Source of the DNA: Stenogyne calaminthoides
Taxonomy: Eukaryota; Streptophyta; Magnoliopsida; Lamiales; Lamiaceae
Assembly (NCBI GenBank): GCA_037126765.1
Contig: JBBCBC010000056.1
Coordinates: 372,001 to 436,000 of the forward strand
Reading direction: 5' to 3'
Length of the DNA: 64,000 nucleotides
In this document: piece by piece, positions 11,734 to 23,220 of the stretch
How the letters are laid out: each line of letters begins with the position of its first letter
Position numbering within the stretch: position 1 is the stretch's first letter
Program-made: the position numbers and the translations under genes
Notes under the pieces: generated by a model
The model's input: the letters and a program-made list of their open reading frames with translations, nothing else
What the model was told of the DNA's origin: nothing
The model's database searches: none

Positions 11734-12216
11734 CTTACCTGGACGAAATGAATTAGCGGCTGATTTCCTCCCCTAATTTTCGCCTCCAAGCCGCTGCCTC
11801 TCCCCCCCCTCAAACTGAATTTTACACACTCTGAATGAAAAATGAGAGCTGATGTTCGTATATATAAAGGGGCGAGCGCCTTTAAGAGGGTAGTTACCCT
11901 CGGGAACCGACGTCGTCAGCCGGTGTCAGGCGTGTCACGGGAATTGGAATTGAAGAGGGCCAATTGCGCTCGTTGACGCCCTCGGTAAATGTGCCGAGGG
12001 AAACGCGCCCTCGTTGACCATGCTCGTTGAAAATTATTGAGGGTAGTTAGCCCTTGTTAAACATGTCGAGCGTTTTACCAAGGGTATTTGCCCTCGTTAA
12101 ATGTGACGAGGGTTATACCCTCGGTAAAACCCTCGTTCATCTTATCCCTCATTAAATATCGAGGGTTCTTTTCCCCTCATTAATTTCCCTCGTTAAACCA
12201 GTGTTTTTTTGTAGTG
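11734..12216 (-). mobile_element. End of a CACTA (En/Spm-like) DNA transposon
   Basis: Read on -, the end begins CACTACAAAAAAAC at 12216. Behind it are many CCCTCGTTAA/CCCTCGGTAA subterminal repeats in both orientations, including hairpins at 11979-12000 and 12091-12112. CACTA elements carry such subterminal arrays for transposase binding. Further in, a TATA-like sequence is followed by a GC-richer stretch and CCAG/GTAAG, which resembles a promoter plus a first non-coding exon. No transposase ORF is visible, and the other terminus is missing. Confidence 0.65.
11858..11868 (-). promoter_or_regulatory. Candidate TATA box of the CACTA-type element
   Basis: CTTTATATATA on the - strand, about 350 bp inside the CACTAC end and about 120 bp before a splice-donor-like site. 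Function is inferred from position only. Confidence 0.4.
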
Positions 12217-12357
12217 TTTGTTATCTAGTATTTTTTATGATTAAATATTTTCTAATTCACAAAATATTAAAATAAAAATATAATTCAAACATACAAAATA
12301 TAATTTTATATGTTACTTAATGACTCTATAAAAAAATTGAATCCACAAATTTAAATT

Positions 12358-12416
<59 letters not shown>

Positions 12417-13467
12417 TCTCTCTAAATTACAAATTTCGAAAAAAAAATTATTTGTACAATATTTGTTGTATACTTGCAAGGTCTCCCATTTGAACCAAGA
12501 TACAAAATTTTCAATCTTCTTTTGCTTTTAGCTCTGAGACTGCAACATAAAATTGTATGTGTGTGAAAATCGACTTGGGAAGATACAAACCTACAATTGA
12601 AAGAAATTGATACAAACTTTTACATATCGTGATCGCAAAATATAATAGGATTGAAAATTGATTCCTCTTAAACTTTACAGACATTGTTTGGTTTGAATTT
12701 CTTAATATCATTTTTTGGATGAACACCTTATTCCCAGTATTCTTCCTTTAACTATTTGTACTTTAAAAATTATGATTTTCCAGACAACCAACCTCGTGCT
12801 ATTGCACAAACCTGACATTTCATTCATATTCATGAGAAACATTGCATACACTCTTTCCTTAAATTACTCAACTTTCTTCGATTGTGTGTACAACAAAGAA
12901 TGCAAGTCAATTCGGGACGGAGTGAGAATAATTTAAATTACAAAAAATACATATTTTTAAATCAAGTAATAATTTATGTGTAATCTAAAAATGAAATACA
13001 TATATAAAATTTATATAATTTAAAAATACAAAAATAAATTTAAAAAATAAAAAATACATATAGACTATATAAAATTTAAAATAAAAAAATAATATTGTTA
13101 AATCAAGGAGTAATAATTTATAGTTAATCTAAAAAATTAACATATACATAGAATTTGTTTATAATTTAAAAAATATATTAAAATTTACCAAAGAAATAAT
13201 AATTTATGTAAAATGTAAAAAAATAGGCTATATATAGTTTAAAATACAATAAATAAATATTTTTAAACCAAACAATAATGTATGTGAAAGAGTGTGTGAG
13301 TGTTTTCCAGAGATATTATGTAAAATGTTATAACAAGTGACACAATAGTATACACCGGAAGACTTAAAAACACGTGCAAATGGTTTCAAAACTTTACATA
13401 GATTAAATAAGTCTATGTGGGTCTCAAGACGAAATATTCACTATACAAAGCAGTGATATAAACATAG
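12217..13467. other. AT-rich non-coding DNA
   Basis: No ORF with recognisable protein features. It is AT-rich with short A/T tracts and repeated ATTTAAAAATAC-like phrases around 12930-13270. It includes the AT microsatellite at 12359-12410. The two short ORFs (12511-12726 and 12715-12936) have no supporting features. Confidence 0.6.
12359..12410. repeat. (AT)n microsatellite
   Basis: About 25 uninterrupted AT units, directly seen, followed by ACACACTCTCTCT. Confidence 0.97.
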
Positions 13468-15012
13468 TGTTAGGGTTATACTGGAAAGTATGCTTTTACT
13501 TTGTATAGCCAAACTGAATTTCTATCTTATTTACTTAAATTAAATTATTTATCATTGTAGCTTTAAATATGAATGAATATTATATTTACTTCATAACTGT
13601 TCAAATAATAGTACGTGTTACATTGTAGTTAATGTGGTGATACCAGATCACAGAAGATCACATTAACAGTTCCTTGTAAATAAGTACAAATTCACAACCT
13701 AGATGGAAATGAACAATCCATCATGAAAGGTTGAAGTGCAAGACTCAGATTGGTTTGTCTTGACCAAGAGATTACACTAGTGCATTATGATGTGGTGAAT
13801 AGGACCTACAACGAGGATACATTCTTCCGTAGTGAATATAGAAGAATTAGACCTCATTGGTTCGTTATTTCTTAATCTATGTTCCCTAAATAGAATCGTG
13901 TGAAATTAATAATTATTGCTTTGACTTATGTTGAGTAGAGAATCAATATGATTCAATACTTTGTATTTTGGGAAATATTATTAGTTACATGACGATTGCT
14001 AATATTTAATACGGAGAATCGTGTGCAAGTACGTCTTGCGTGATTTGTCCCCTTGGGAGGCTCAGAAGTTTTATCATACTAAATCTTGCAAGTGGAATTT
14101 GTTTCCGGTATAGATAATAATGTTGAGTCGTTCTTATTCAAAGGAAAAAGATATTAATTAATATAAAGTTTTTCAGTGGCTTGAATTAATTAATGGACCA
14201 GATAATCTTAAACACGGGAAATAATAAACGGGAGCCATATTACAGTAATATGGGTTAAGATGGATAGTGCAATATTAATTATGTAGTGGGATTAATTAAT
14301 ATTAATGGGCTTGAATAATATTGTGGCTCAATATTGATAATTCAAAGTCCATTGGAAGGTCCAATCTTAATTCCCCTAAAGGCCCTCAAGTAGCCCAAAA
14401 ATAAAGTCCAATAACTGAATAGGGTGATTAAAATAAAAGAAATTATTGTTGCTTATTTTTCCTTATTTTCGAAAAATATGAGGAAGGGAGAGAAAAGATT
14501 TTCTTGATTTTCTTGGAAAGATTTTATGGAAAAAGATAAGTATTCTTGGAATACAAGATTATCCCATAAATCCAAAAATTCAAGAAAAGTCAAAGATCTT
14601 ATTTCTTCCCTAAATGGAATTTTCGAAAATTGCCCTATAATTAATAAGGGGATATTTTGTTGGGGTTTAATTATGGGAAATAGAATATATTGGATATATT
14701 TAAGATTGTATCTTGAAGAAGATACAAGGAAATTTCCCATTGGGCATTAAACCCTAGAAATTTTCGCCCCCTTGTATATTATAAATAGGGGATGCATTTT
14801 TCATCCCCAACATAATTCTATGTGTTGGAAAAATTAGAAATCCACAAAGGTGGTGCAACATAATTTTATTTTTCCCTTTTGTTAATTGTTCGTGAGCATC
14901 CTCCCACTGGATTATTGAACAAGGACATGAGAATACTTTGAGAAGGACTTTGGATATATTCGTGGAACGTTGCTCGTCTTCTCTGTTGTCTTGATCGTCA
15001 AGAGGTTAGTTC
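13468..15012 (+). repeat. LTR-A copy, 3'-truncated
   Basis: Begins TGTTAGGGTTATACTGG and follows LTR-A through its TATA box (14780-14787) to AAGAGGTTAGTTC, where another LTR-A starts abruptly. The last 150-200 bp and the CCAACA end are missing. No element body is attached. Confidence 0.88.
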
Positions 15013-15990
15013 TGTTGGGGTTATGCTGGAAATTATGCTTTTACTTTGTATAACCAGACTGAATTTATGTCTTATTTGTTGAAATAAATTATTTATCACT
15101 GTTGCTTTAAATATAATTGAATGTTCCATATATTTACTGCTTAACTGTTCAATAAATAGTACGTGTTACATTGTAGTTAATTTAGTGATACCAAATCACA
15201 GAAGATTAAATTAGCAGTCCCTTGTAACTAAAAGTACAGAATTCACAACCTAGATGGAAATGAACGATCCATCGTGAAAGGTTGAAGTGTAAGGCTCAAA
15301 TTGGCTTGTCTTGACCAAGAGATTGCACTAGTGCATTATGATGCGCTGAATAGGACCTACATGAGGATAAATTCTTCAGAACTGAATATAAAAGAATTAG
15401 ACCTCAGTGGTTAGTTATTTCTTAATCCCCGTCCCTTAAATAGGATCGTGTGGAATTAATAACTATTGCTTTGACTTATGATGGGTAGAGAATCAATGTG
15501 ATTCAATACCTTGTATCTTGACAATATTATTAGTTACATGATGATTGCTAAGATTTAATACGAAGAAACGTGTGCAAGTACGTTTTGCATGATTTGTCCC
15601 CTTGGGAGGCTCAGAAGTTTCCGTTCCTGAACCAAGGAAAAAGATATTAATCAAAATGAAGCTATTTCAGTGGCTTAAATTAATTAATGGACTGGATAAT
15701 CTTAAACACGAAAAATAATAATTGGGATCCATATTAACTGTAATATGGGTTAAGATGGATAGTGCAATATTAATTATGTAGTGGGATTAATTAATATTTA
15801 TGGGCTTGAATAATATTGTGGCTCAATATTGGAAATTCAAGGTCCATTGGAAGGTCCAATCTTAATTCTCCTAAAGGCCCCTCAAGTAGCCCAAAGATAA
15901 AGTTCAATAACTGAAAAAAGTGTTTGAAATAAAATAAATTATTGTTGCCTAATTTTTTGAAAATAAATAAATAAAAGAGGGAAAAAGTTT
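15013..15990 (+). repeat. Second LTR-A copy, 3'-truncated
   Basis: Starts TGTTGGGGTTATGCTGG directly inside the preceding LTR-A copy and follows the family up to about 15990, where LTR-A similarity stops in an A-rich stretch before the TATA box. It probably inserted into the older LTR and was then cut by an unrelated sequence. Confidence 0.85.
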
Positions 15991-17050
15991 TCACGAGGTG
16001 CGACAAAAATAAATACCCAAATCTACCCTACTAACTCGTAGTAGTGGCAAGTAAGGGGTCGATCCACAGGGAACGTAGAATAATTGTTATGCAAATTGTA
16101 TGAATTTATAGTGACAAACAAGAAAAAGGGGGTTGGATTGGATTTCTATAACTACTAATAAAAATAATAAATTACTAAGAAACCAACAATTAATTAAATA
16201 AATAAAATTCAATAATAGGTAAGTATCCCAACTCACGGTTCATTCATCCCCCGGCTTAACACGAAAAATCAACCTCAACATTTACTCTATTTGTTTTCAA
16301 GATTAATGCCCCTCGGGGATCAAAACGCTTTGATTTCCCGGTCCCATCCCTTAATTATATTCAATTGAAAAGACGTCTCTTCAAGAGAACATTTCTAACT
16401 AAACAGTCTAGGTACGCCCATAGATTTAACCTAGTAGAAGCATTACGAATTAGGATAGAGAGCAAACAAATTCCCAGGTACGCTAGCTCGACCCGAAAGA
16501 ACTTGATTTAATTTACCCTAGTGAACCACTAGTTGTTACCAATTGTCACAACACACAACAATTACGGATTATGTGCTTAGAGCTAACAGACATATTAAAA
16601 CAATTAACCTAGGTGATCAATCTAAATTAATTAATTCCAATACGGAAGAATTTAAACCAGATAAATCAAACAATCCAAAAACAAATATCATAAACATCTT
16701 GAATTAAAGCATCGACATTAAACACAGGTTCAGAAATTCCCGGAGTTGGGATAAAAACACTAACTAAAATTGGTTGCAGTCATCTTGTCTCCTCGTCCGC
16801 TGCTGCCGTGTCCAGCGCCCAAAGTTGGCGTGTCTTACTCTCCCTAGGTATCCCAAAGAGTGGCGTCTCCCAGGACCTTAAATAGTAGTAGGTTTAACAA
16901 GTTGATTATGCATTGACCCAATTCTTATTTCCTAACTATGTCGGCGAACTGAGGTTAGTAATCTTAGGCATGAATCACTCTTTCTCTCACTTGTTGTTCA
17001 CATACGTGTGTTATTCTAAATAACCATTGGGCTCTTTTCTTCTATGGCTG
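15991..17050. other. Unclassified repeat-like non-coding block
   Basis: A sequence unlike its neighbours, beginning near ACGAGGTGCGACAAAAA and including GTCGATCCACAGGGAACG. It has moderate GC and no ORF. Phrases of this sort are common in plant gypsy-type LTR or leader regions, but I cannot classify it. Confidence 0.3.
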
Positions 17051-17513
17051 ATTTTATTGGGCTTCTGTTACGAGGAACACTTAGAGTTGGACCTTTTTTT
17101 TGCACGAAGATTTTCCATGGAATTTTATCTCCAAATCAATACTCCATAAAAGACACCTAAATACACTAAGAAATATAAGAATAGATCAAGCGTGGGATAA
17201 TACCATCAAAACTCAAATAAGTAATTAATCGTATCATCTTAATACAAACGAGTTCAATAAATTGCACTCTAATATATTAAAAATATGCATAATATACTAC
17301 TTACCATGTGTTCATCACCTCACTCCTTGAAACCGTAACCGCATGACCTGGAACATTCTAGGTCGTCATCCTACATTCAAAGATATTGAGAAGAACATAT
17401 AAAAAAAAGTTAGTGTTAGGAGAAAAGGGCAAACTCAAATATTGTTAGAAATATTTTTCAACACATTGCACAACATGACTTCCAACATCAATATTATGTA
17501 TAATCTAAAAAAA

Positions 17514-17561
<48 letters not shown>

Positions 17562-18327
17562 TTAATAGGAAACCAATTAAATATAATAATTTAAATTTAA
17601 ATTATGAATTATAAATTAGTTATAATATAATTTTTTTTGGATAGTTTGAATATACTAAAAATTAATATTAAATTTATTTTAAATTAAATAAAATTTATAT
17701 AAAAAAAACTTATTTTATGCACCATTTTTTTTTACAAAATCTATTTAAATATTATCTTAATAAAAATCAAACCATAGTCTAAAGATAATAGTAATAAAAA
17801 GAACAAATTCATGTAGAATCTAAAAGGTATACTAAACTAATTATAAATTTGTAATTAATAACTCATAAATTAATTTATGTAAAATCTTAAAGTTACACTA
17901 AAAAAAAGAATAAATTAAATTTTTAGGACCAAATTTGTAATTAATGACGAATGTGACTGACTTCTGTTAGAAATGGACGAAAAAACTTTGTAGGACCAAA
18001 TTTATTGAAAAAAAAGGATCGCTTTGCAATTTGCCCATTGACTTGGGGACCAAAAATGCAATTTACCCAATTTATTTTGATCAACGTTCCACTACCCGTG
18101 CTTAACTCAAAGATAAATTTGTTGACAACTAGAATTTATCAAGTCAAGCTTTGGCTAATCGAATGGTTCTCGAGCTCGAGTTTAAGCTCAATAATACTTG
18201 ACTCGACAGTCTTGCAAACTGAATCAAGCTTAAGTAATGTTACCATTTTATAATTAGTGTGTTTGTTTACAAGTATACCTAATAGTAAATGGAAAAGTCT
18301 CCAATTAAAGCTATGTAAATTATCTAG
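17051..18327. other. AT-rich non-coding DNA
   Basis: No supported gene. It contains the TA microsatellite at 17516-17559 and, near 17930-18070, repeated phrases of the form GGACCAAATTT. The short ORFs at 18005-18253 and 18257-18466 have no recognisable features. Confidence 0.5.
17516..17559. repeat. (TA)n microsatellite
   Basis: About 22 TA units, directly seen. Confidence 0.96.
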
Positions 18328-18384
18328 TTTTTTTTTCCGAACCCAAGAGAACTTATATTATATGTTTGCAGGTACAATTATTCC

Positions 18385-18839
18385 TCAGAAGTCCTTCCAC
18401 ATCAAAAGAAGGATCATCTCAAATAGATGGGCTCTCATAAAGCCTAGAGACCTAGCTAATTCGTGAGCTATCACATTTGCATCACGTCGTACAAAATTAA
18501 CAGAATAATCTGGGCAACTGCTAAGAATATAATTGTAACTCCTAACAAAATCACCAAAGGACGACACACCTGGGCATTCATAGGTAATCACATCAATCAC
18601 TACTTTGGAATAACCTTCTATAATCACTTTCTCTAAATCTAACTCATTAGCCCAAGATAGAGCTTCCAAAAAATCCATAGCCTCTCTGATATCTTCATCT
18701 ATCCGTCCAGGGATAGTTAGAGTACGACCACGAATAAACGACCCACGCGCATCAAGGAGCACCATACCAATTCCAGTTTCAAATGATTGATCGAAGAATG
18801 CCGCGTCCATATTGATTTTAAAAGCACCCGAATCTGAAG
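18385..18839 (-). pseudogene. LINE ORF2 C-terminal RNase H domain
   Basis: RVT_3-type RNase H typical of plant LINE ORF2 and related plant proteins. Visible blocks are INMDAAFF with the first Asp, GIGMVLLDARGSF, a helix with LEALSWA, then IIEGYSKVVID, and near the end DANVIAHELAR. The usual third motif is EGDS; here it reads EGYS, so a catalytic Asp is replaced by Tyr. The ORF starts in inserted LTR-C sequence at 18870, so its first residues are not LINE. The stop is at about 18385. The domain would remove RNA from an RNA:DNA hybrid during target-primed reverse transcription; this copy is a dead fragment. Confidence 0.88.
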
Positions 18840-20075
18840 TGTTGGTCCCGTGAAAAACCATGTAATGCATATAAAACAGGGGTGAGGGAATGGTGATTCC
18901 AAATTTTTCTTTTTAAACCATGTGTTTTGCTTATAATCGAATGCATATGGCAAGTAAGAACATAAAGCAGTAAAGAACACACGATTTTATAGTGGTTCGG
19001 AGTCCAACTCCTACATCCACTCTTCCCTATCAGCAGGGGCACCAACTTAACCAACTGGACTTAGTTTTACGTGTTAGTCCAACACGATACAACAGATGTT
19101 TAATGAGTTCTCACTCTCTCGAGACTTATCTCCCTCACGGGATTGCCTACCCTCCCTTGCGGGATTGCTTAGATGTTTAATGAGTTCTCACTCACACCCA
19201 GAATTTAAGTTAGTCCAACTAACTTAAATTCCTTGCTTAATAAAACTTAACCTAACACTTGGTTTGGGTATAAGATTGTTTGGTGTCCAACTAGGTTGAG
19301 ATTTTCCCTTACATTTGTTTAGCCTCAATGCTAAGGATGGGAAAATCTCTCTAAGCTTAGGATATTACATTTGTGCTTAGATCTAGGGTAGAACACTCTT
19401 TGAATATATGCGTGTATTTCTTGCTCAGTGTTCTATGGTGGAAATGCTAGATGATTTGGCTCTGCAGCTCAATGGTGTTTTCATGCATTTCACACACTTT
19501 CACACACTGAATAATGAAGGAAGAACTTGTATTTATAGTGTGGATTTGAATGTTACCGTTGGATGGAGTCACATTCAATTCCATACTATTCTGTAGCTTT
19601 TACAGCTTTTTCAGGCTGGTTGTCTTCCTCTCATTGGTCCACGTCAGCTGAATCTAAAAGTTATATTCTTTAGGATCTTCTGAGTCTTCAGGGTTCTCTA
19701 AGTCTTCAGGATTCTCTGAGTCTCAGGATACTTTGAGTCTCATGATACTTTTACTCTGGATTCTTGATTCAGCAGACTTCTCTTCAGTGGACGTTGTCTG
19801 ATTAGGTATACTGACACTCAGGCTAACTGAGTTCAGCTCTTCTGACTTAAGACATCCTGACCCTCAGGTCACTAGCACTCAGGCTATCTGATCATCAGTA
19901 GCTTTCTGATTCTCAGTGAACATGACTTCAGATGACTTCTCTTCTGATTTCTTCTCGCCTGATCTGATCAGCTCACCTGATCAGATCAGTATAGCATCAG
20001 GTCAGCATCTTAGTTTATCTGCATCAGATTAGTACATCAGGTTAGCATATCAGGTCAGTTACATCAAGTTATCTT

Positions 20076-21396
20076 TGTTGGAGTTATACTGAAAAGAATG
20101 TTTTTACTTTGTATAACCAAACTGAATTTCTTATTTATTTTACTGAAATAAATTATTTATCACATGCTGCATTAAATATGAATGAATGTTATATATATTT
20201 ATTGCATACTCGTTCGATAAAGTCAGTACGTGTTACGTTGTAGTTAATTTGGTGATACCAGATCACAGAAGATCAAATTAACAGTTCCTTGTGACTAAGT
20301 ACAAATTCACAACCCAGATGGAAATGAACAACTCATCATGAAAGGTTGAGGTGTAAAGCTCAGATTGGCTTGTCTTGACCAATGGATTACACTAGTGCAT
20401 TATGATGCGCTGAAAAGGACCTACAGGAGGATAAATTCTTCGGTACTGAATATACAAGAATTAGACCTCAGTGGTTCGTTATTTCTTAATCTTCGTTCCT
20501 TAAATAGGATCGTGTGAAATTAATAACTATTGCTTTGACTTATGATGGGAAGAGAATCAATGTGATTTGATACCTTGTATCTTGGGCAATATTATTAGTT
20601 ACATGACGATTGCTAAGATTTAATACAGAGAATCGCGTGCAAGTACGACTTGCTTAATTTGTCCCCTTGGTGGGCTCAGAATCTTTATCATACCAAATCT
20701 TGCAAGTGGAAATTTATTTCCGGTATGGATAATAATGTTGAGTTGTCTTTACTCCAAGGACAAAGATATTAATTAATATAAAGTCTGTTCAGTGACTTAA
20801 TTAATTAATGGACTAAGATAATCTTAAACACGAGAAATAATGAACGGGAGCCATATTATTGTGAAGTCGTAATGTGGGTTAAGATGGATAGTTCAATATT
20901 AATTTTATAGTGGAGTAAATTAATATTAATGGGCTTGAATAATATTTTGGCTAAATATTAAAGCTTCATAGCCCATTGGAGGTCCAATCTTAATTCTCCT
21001 AAAGGCCCCTCAAATAGCCCAAACTAAAGTCCAATTAATGAAAAGGAGAAGAAATCCACAAAGGTGGTGGCCAAATATTTTATTTTCTCTTTTAAGATTA
21101 AAATCGTTATTTGATAATCCTCTCACCGGATTACGTTCGTGGACGTGGGACATATTTGAGAAGGCACTTTGGATTTATCCATCGTCTCAGCGGTACAAGA
21201 GGTCAGTATTTACATAATTCCTAGATTCCGCATGCTTAGGTTTTACGTGAAATACGTGTACGCATGATGTTTATTTGTTCATTAATTATTATGTTGAATT
21301 GAATTAGGATTAATTCATGTTAGTAATTAATTGATTAATTTAAATATGTATTTAAATTCAACTCGAATAGATCCGGGCACCCCTAATTTCCCAACA
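20076..21396 (+). repeat. 5' LTR of A2, TATA-deleted
   Basis: TGTTGGAG to TTTCCCAACA, 1,321 bp. Against its own 3' LTR it lacks about 400 bp, between AATGAAAAGGAGAAG (about 21055) and AAATCCACAAAGG. The missing block contains the TATAAATA promoter, so this copy probably could not drive transcription from its 5' LTR. Confidence 0.93.
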
Positions 21397-22803
21397 AGCG
21401 CATCGAGCCTCGGTTTCGAGCTCTGTATTTAAATTGTTATTTAAATTATGTTGGCCATTAAATTTTATTGAAAATTGGATAGTAGAATTGTTAGATATGT
21501 TTTGCAGGTACCCAATTGTCATGGTATTTAATGTGTTTATTTATTTCATGCGTATGAATGGTTTTAATTCTACTCATTCGAATTTGTTTTTCTCGTGAGA
21601 AAATCCACTAGTAGATTAGACTATTTGATTTGTTCAATGTAATAGACTAGTCTAGATTTAGGTGTATTTATTTTTGCAAAATAAATTGTAACATGATCGA
21701 AGACGGAGACGGAAGCGAGATATTAAAACGGATCCGAAACCGTACGTGGGTGACGTACGTCGCGCGAAATGTGTCAAGGGAGGCACGCCGCGTGCGAGGC
21801 GGATGTTACTTGTCGCGACGGCTCGGGCGCGCGGTGCGAAAGTGATCGGCGCCGCTGGCGCTTTGGCTACTGGCGTCTTCGACTCACAGCAGAGACGCGG
21901 GCGACGGGCGCATTGGGCAAGCCAGGCGCAGGGGGCGTGATGGGCGCTGGGCGCGATCGCTCGGCCAAGGGGCCGGCCAGATGCGGGCGTGCATCCCGGC
22001 TATGAGCTACTTGGCATGGCGTTTTGAGACAGAGTTCTTTTCGAGACGATCGAGTGTGAGAAATTCAAGACGACGTTTCTTCAAAATTAAGCCAAGAAAA
22101 ATCAAACCATGACAATTGGATAATTTGTGCCCAATATGTTTATTTTTCTGCTTTGCTTGATTTATTGTTGTATTTTCTTGTGCTTTATTTAATTTGTTTA
22201 AATGTGTTTGCATGAGAATTGCCCAACGAAAAATCTCAAATTCAAAAATTACTAAGTATGTTTTAATAATTAATTCGGTCATAAATCGAATTAATTTTGA
22301 CCTCCATGATTTATTTATTTGTGAATTCTTTTGGAGAAATTACCCTAACGGACGGCCAAAAGATAGCCTTCACATGAATAAATTCTCAAAAGGATGATTG
22401 TGAATTATTATTAGTGGCGACGATGACCCTCCCAAGAGGCTCGATCAAAACGAAGTAGTAATTCTGTATTTAATCATGGTTATTACTTAGGTATAAAATT
22501 GATATGCATATACTTCGCCGAAGTCCCTGTCAATTTTATATTGGTCAAGTGAGAGCCAATTTTTTTTTTAATTAAAGGTTTGTAACTGTTCTTGTTTGTA
22601 ACTGTTCTTGTTTGTAACCTGCTTGAATGTGATTTAAATGATGACCCTCCCAAGAGGCTCATTTAAAACTGTTTTGAGATGTTGGCAGATGCATGTTCAT
22701 ATTTTTTTGAGATTTCAATATGAATCATGTGATCGAATTATGTGATTTTCTTTGTGTTGATCCGGATATTAACATAAGATATATGTTTATTTTCAGTATC
22801 ATC
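21397..22803 (+). other. A2 leader, with degraded primer site and GC-rich island
   Basis: The primer site expected right after the LTR reads AGCGCATCGAGCCTCGG; A1 has CTGGTATCAGAGCCTCAG. The differences fall on CTG/CAG. A GC-rich stretch at about 21700-22010 corresponds to the A1 island but is different in sequence. Short ORFs over it (21746-22005) have no protein features. From about 22080 the leader again aligns with A1. Confidence 0.6.
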
Positions 22804-23220
22804 ATGTCGCAACCTTTTAATCCACTGTTCAATATACTGAAAGACAATTTGCTTACTGGAGATAACTATTTTGTTTGGAAACATAACCTTATGAATGCCC
22901 TCACTTCACATGAATCCAAATGGGTACTTAATGCACCAAAACCCAAAGAACCAGCTGAGGGTGCTAGTATATGGGAAGAGATGGAATATAATGAATGGGA
23001 GCTGGCAAATGAATTGGTAAAGGACATAATTTGGCACACATATCGGATTTATTAAAACGCATTCATCAAAGATTTGCATCAGCTGCAGACATTATGGGAA
23101 ATCTCGAAGCGATGTTTGCACATCCGGCCCATATAGCAATCCAAAGCATTAAGCATGACTTGGTCAAGCTGAAAATGGAAGAAGGAATGACTGCAAAAGA
23201 ACACATTCTTAGGGTTATGG
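22804..23220 (+). pseudogene. A2 gag, N-terminal part
   Basis: Capsid protein start, chosen at the ATG at 22804 (MSQPFNPL). It is followed by the copia gag signature region LTGDNYFVWKHNL with conserved Trp, and a second Trp region near SKWVL. The frame ends at 23055, and the sequence continues in another frame from 23031 (ISDLLKRIHQRFASA, then HDLVKLKMEEGM), so there is one frameshift near 23030. A solo LTR-C interrupts the gene after 23220. The product would assemble the particle; this copy is split and frameshifted. Confidence 0.88.

Noticed and set aside
12511..12936. Short ORFs on both strands in AT-rich DNA
   Set aside because: No recognisable motif, no conserved context, and typical of chance ORFs in AT-rich sequence.
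19408..19596. 62-codon + ORF in LTR-C
   Set aside because: Lies across the - strand TATA region of the LTR and is not preserved in the copy at 23221-24384.
21746..22005. Two + strand ORFs in the A2 leader
   Set aside because: Same cause; the two frames overlap each other and match nothing in A1.
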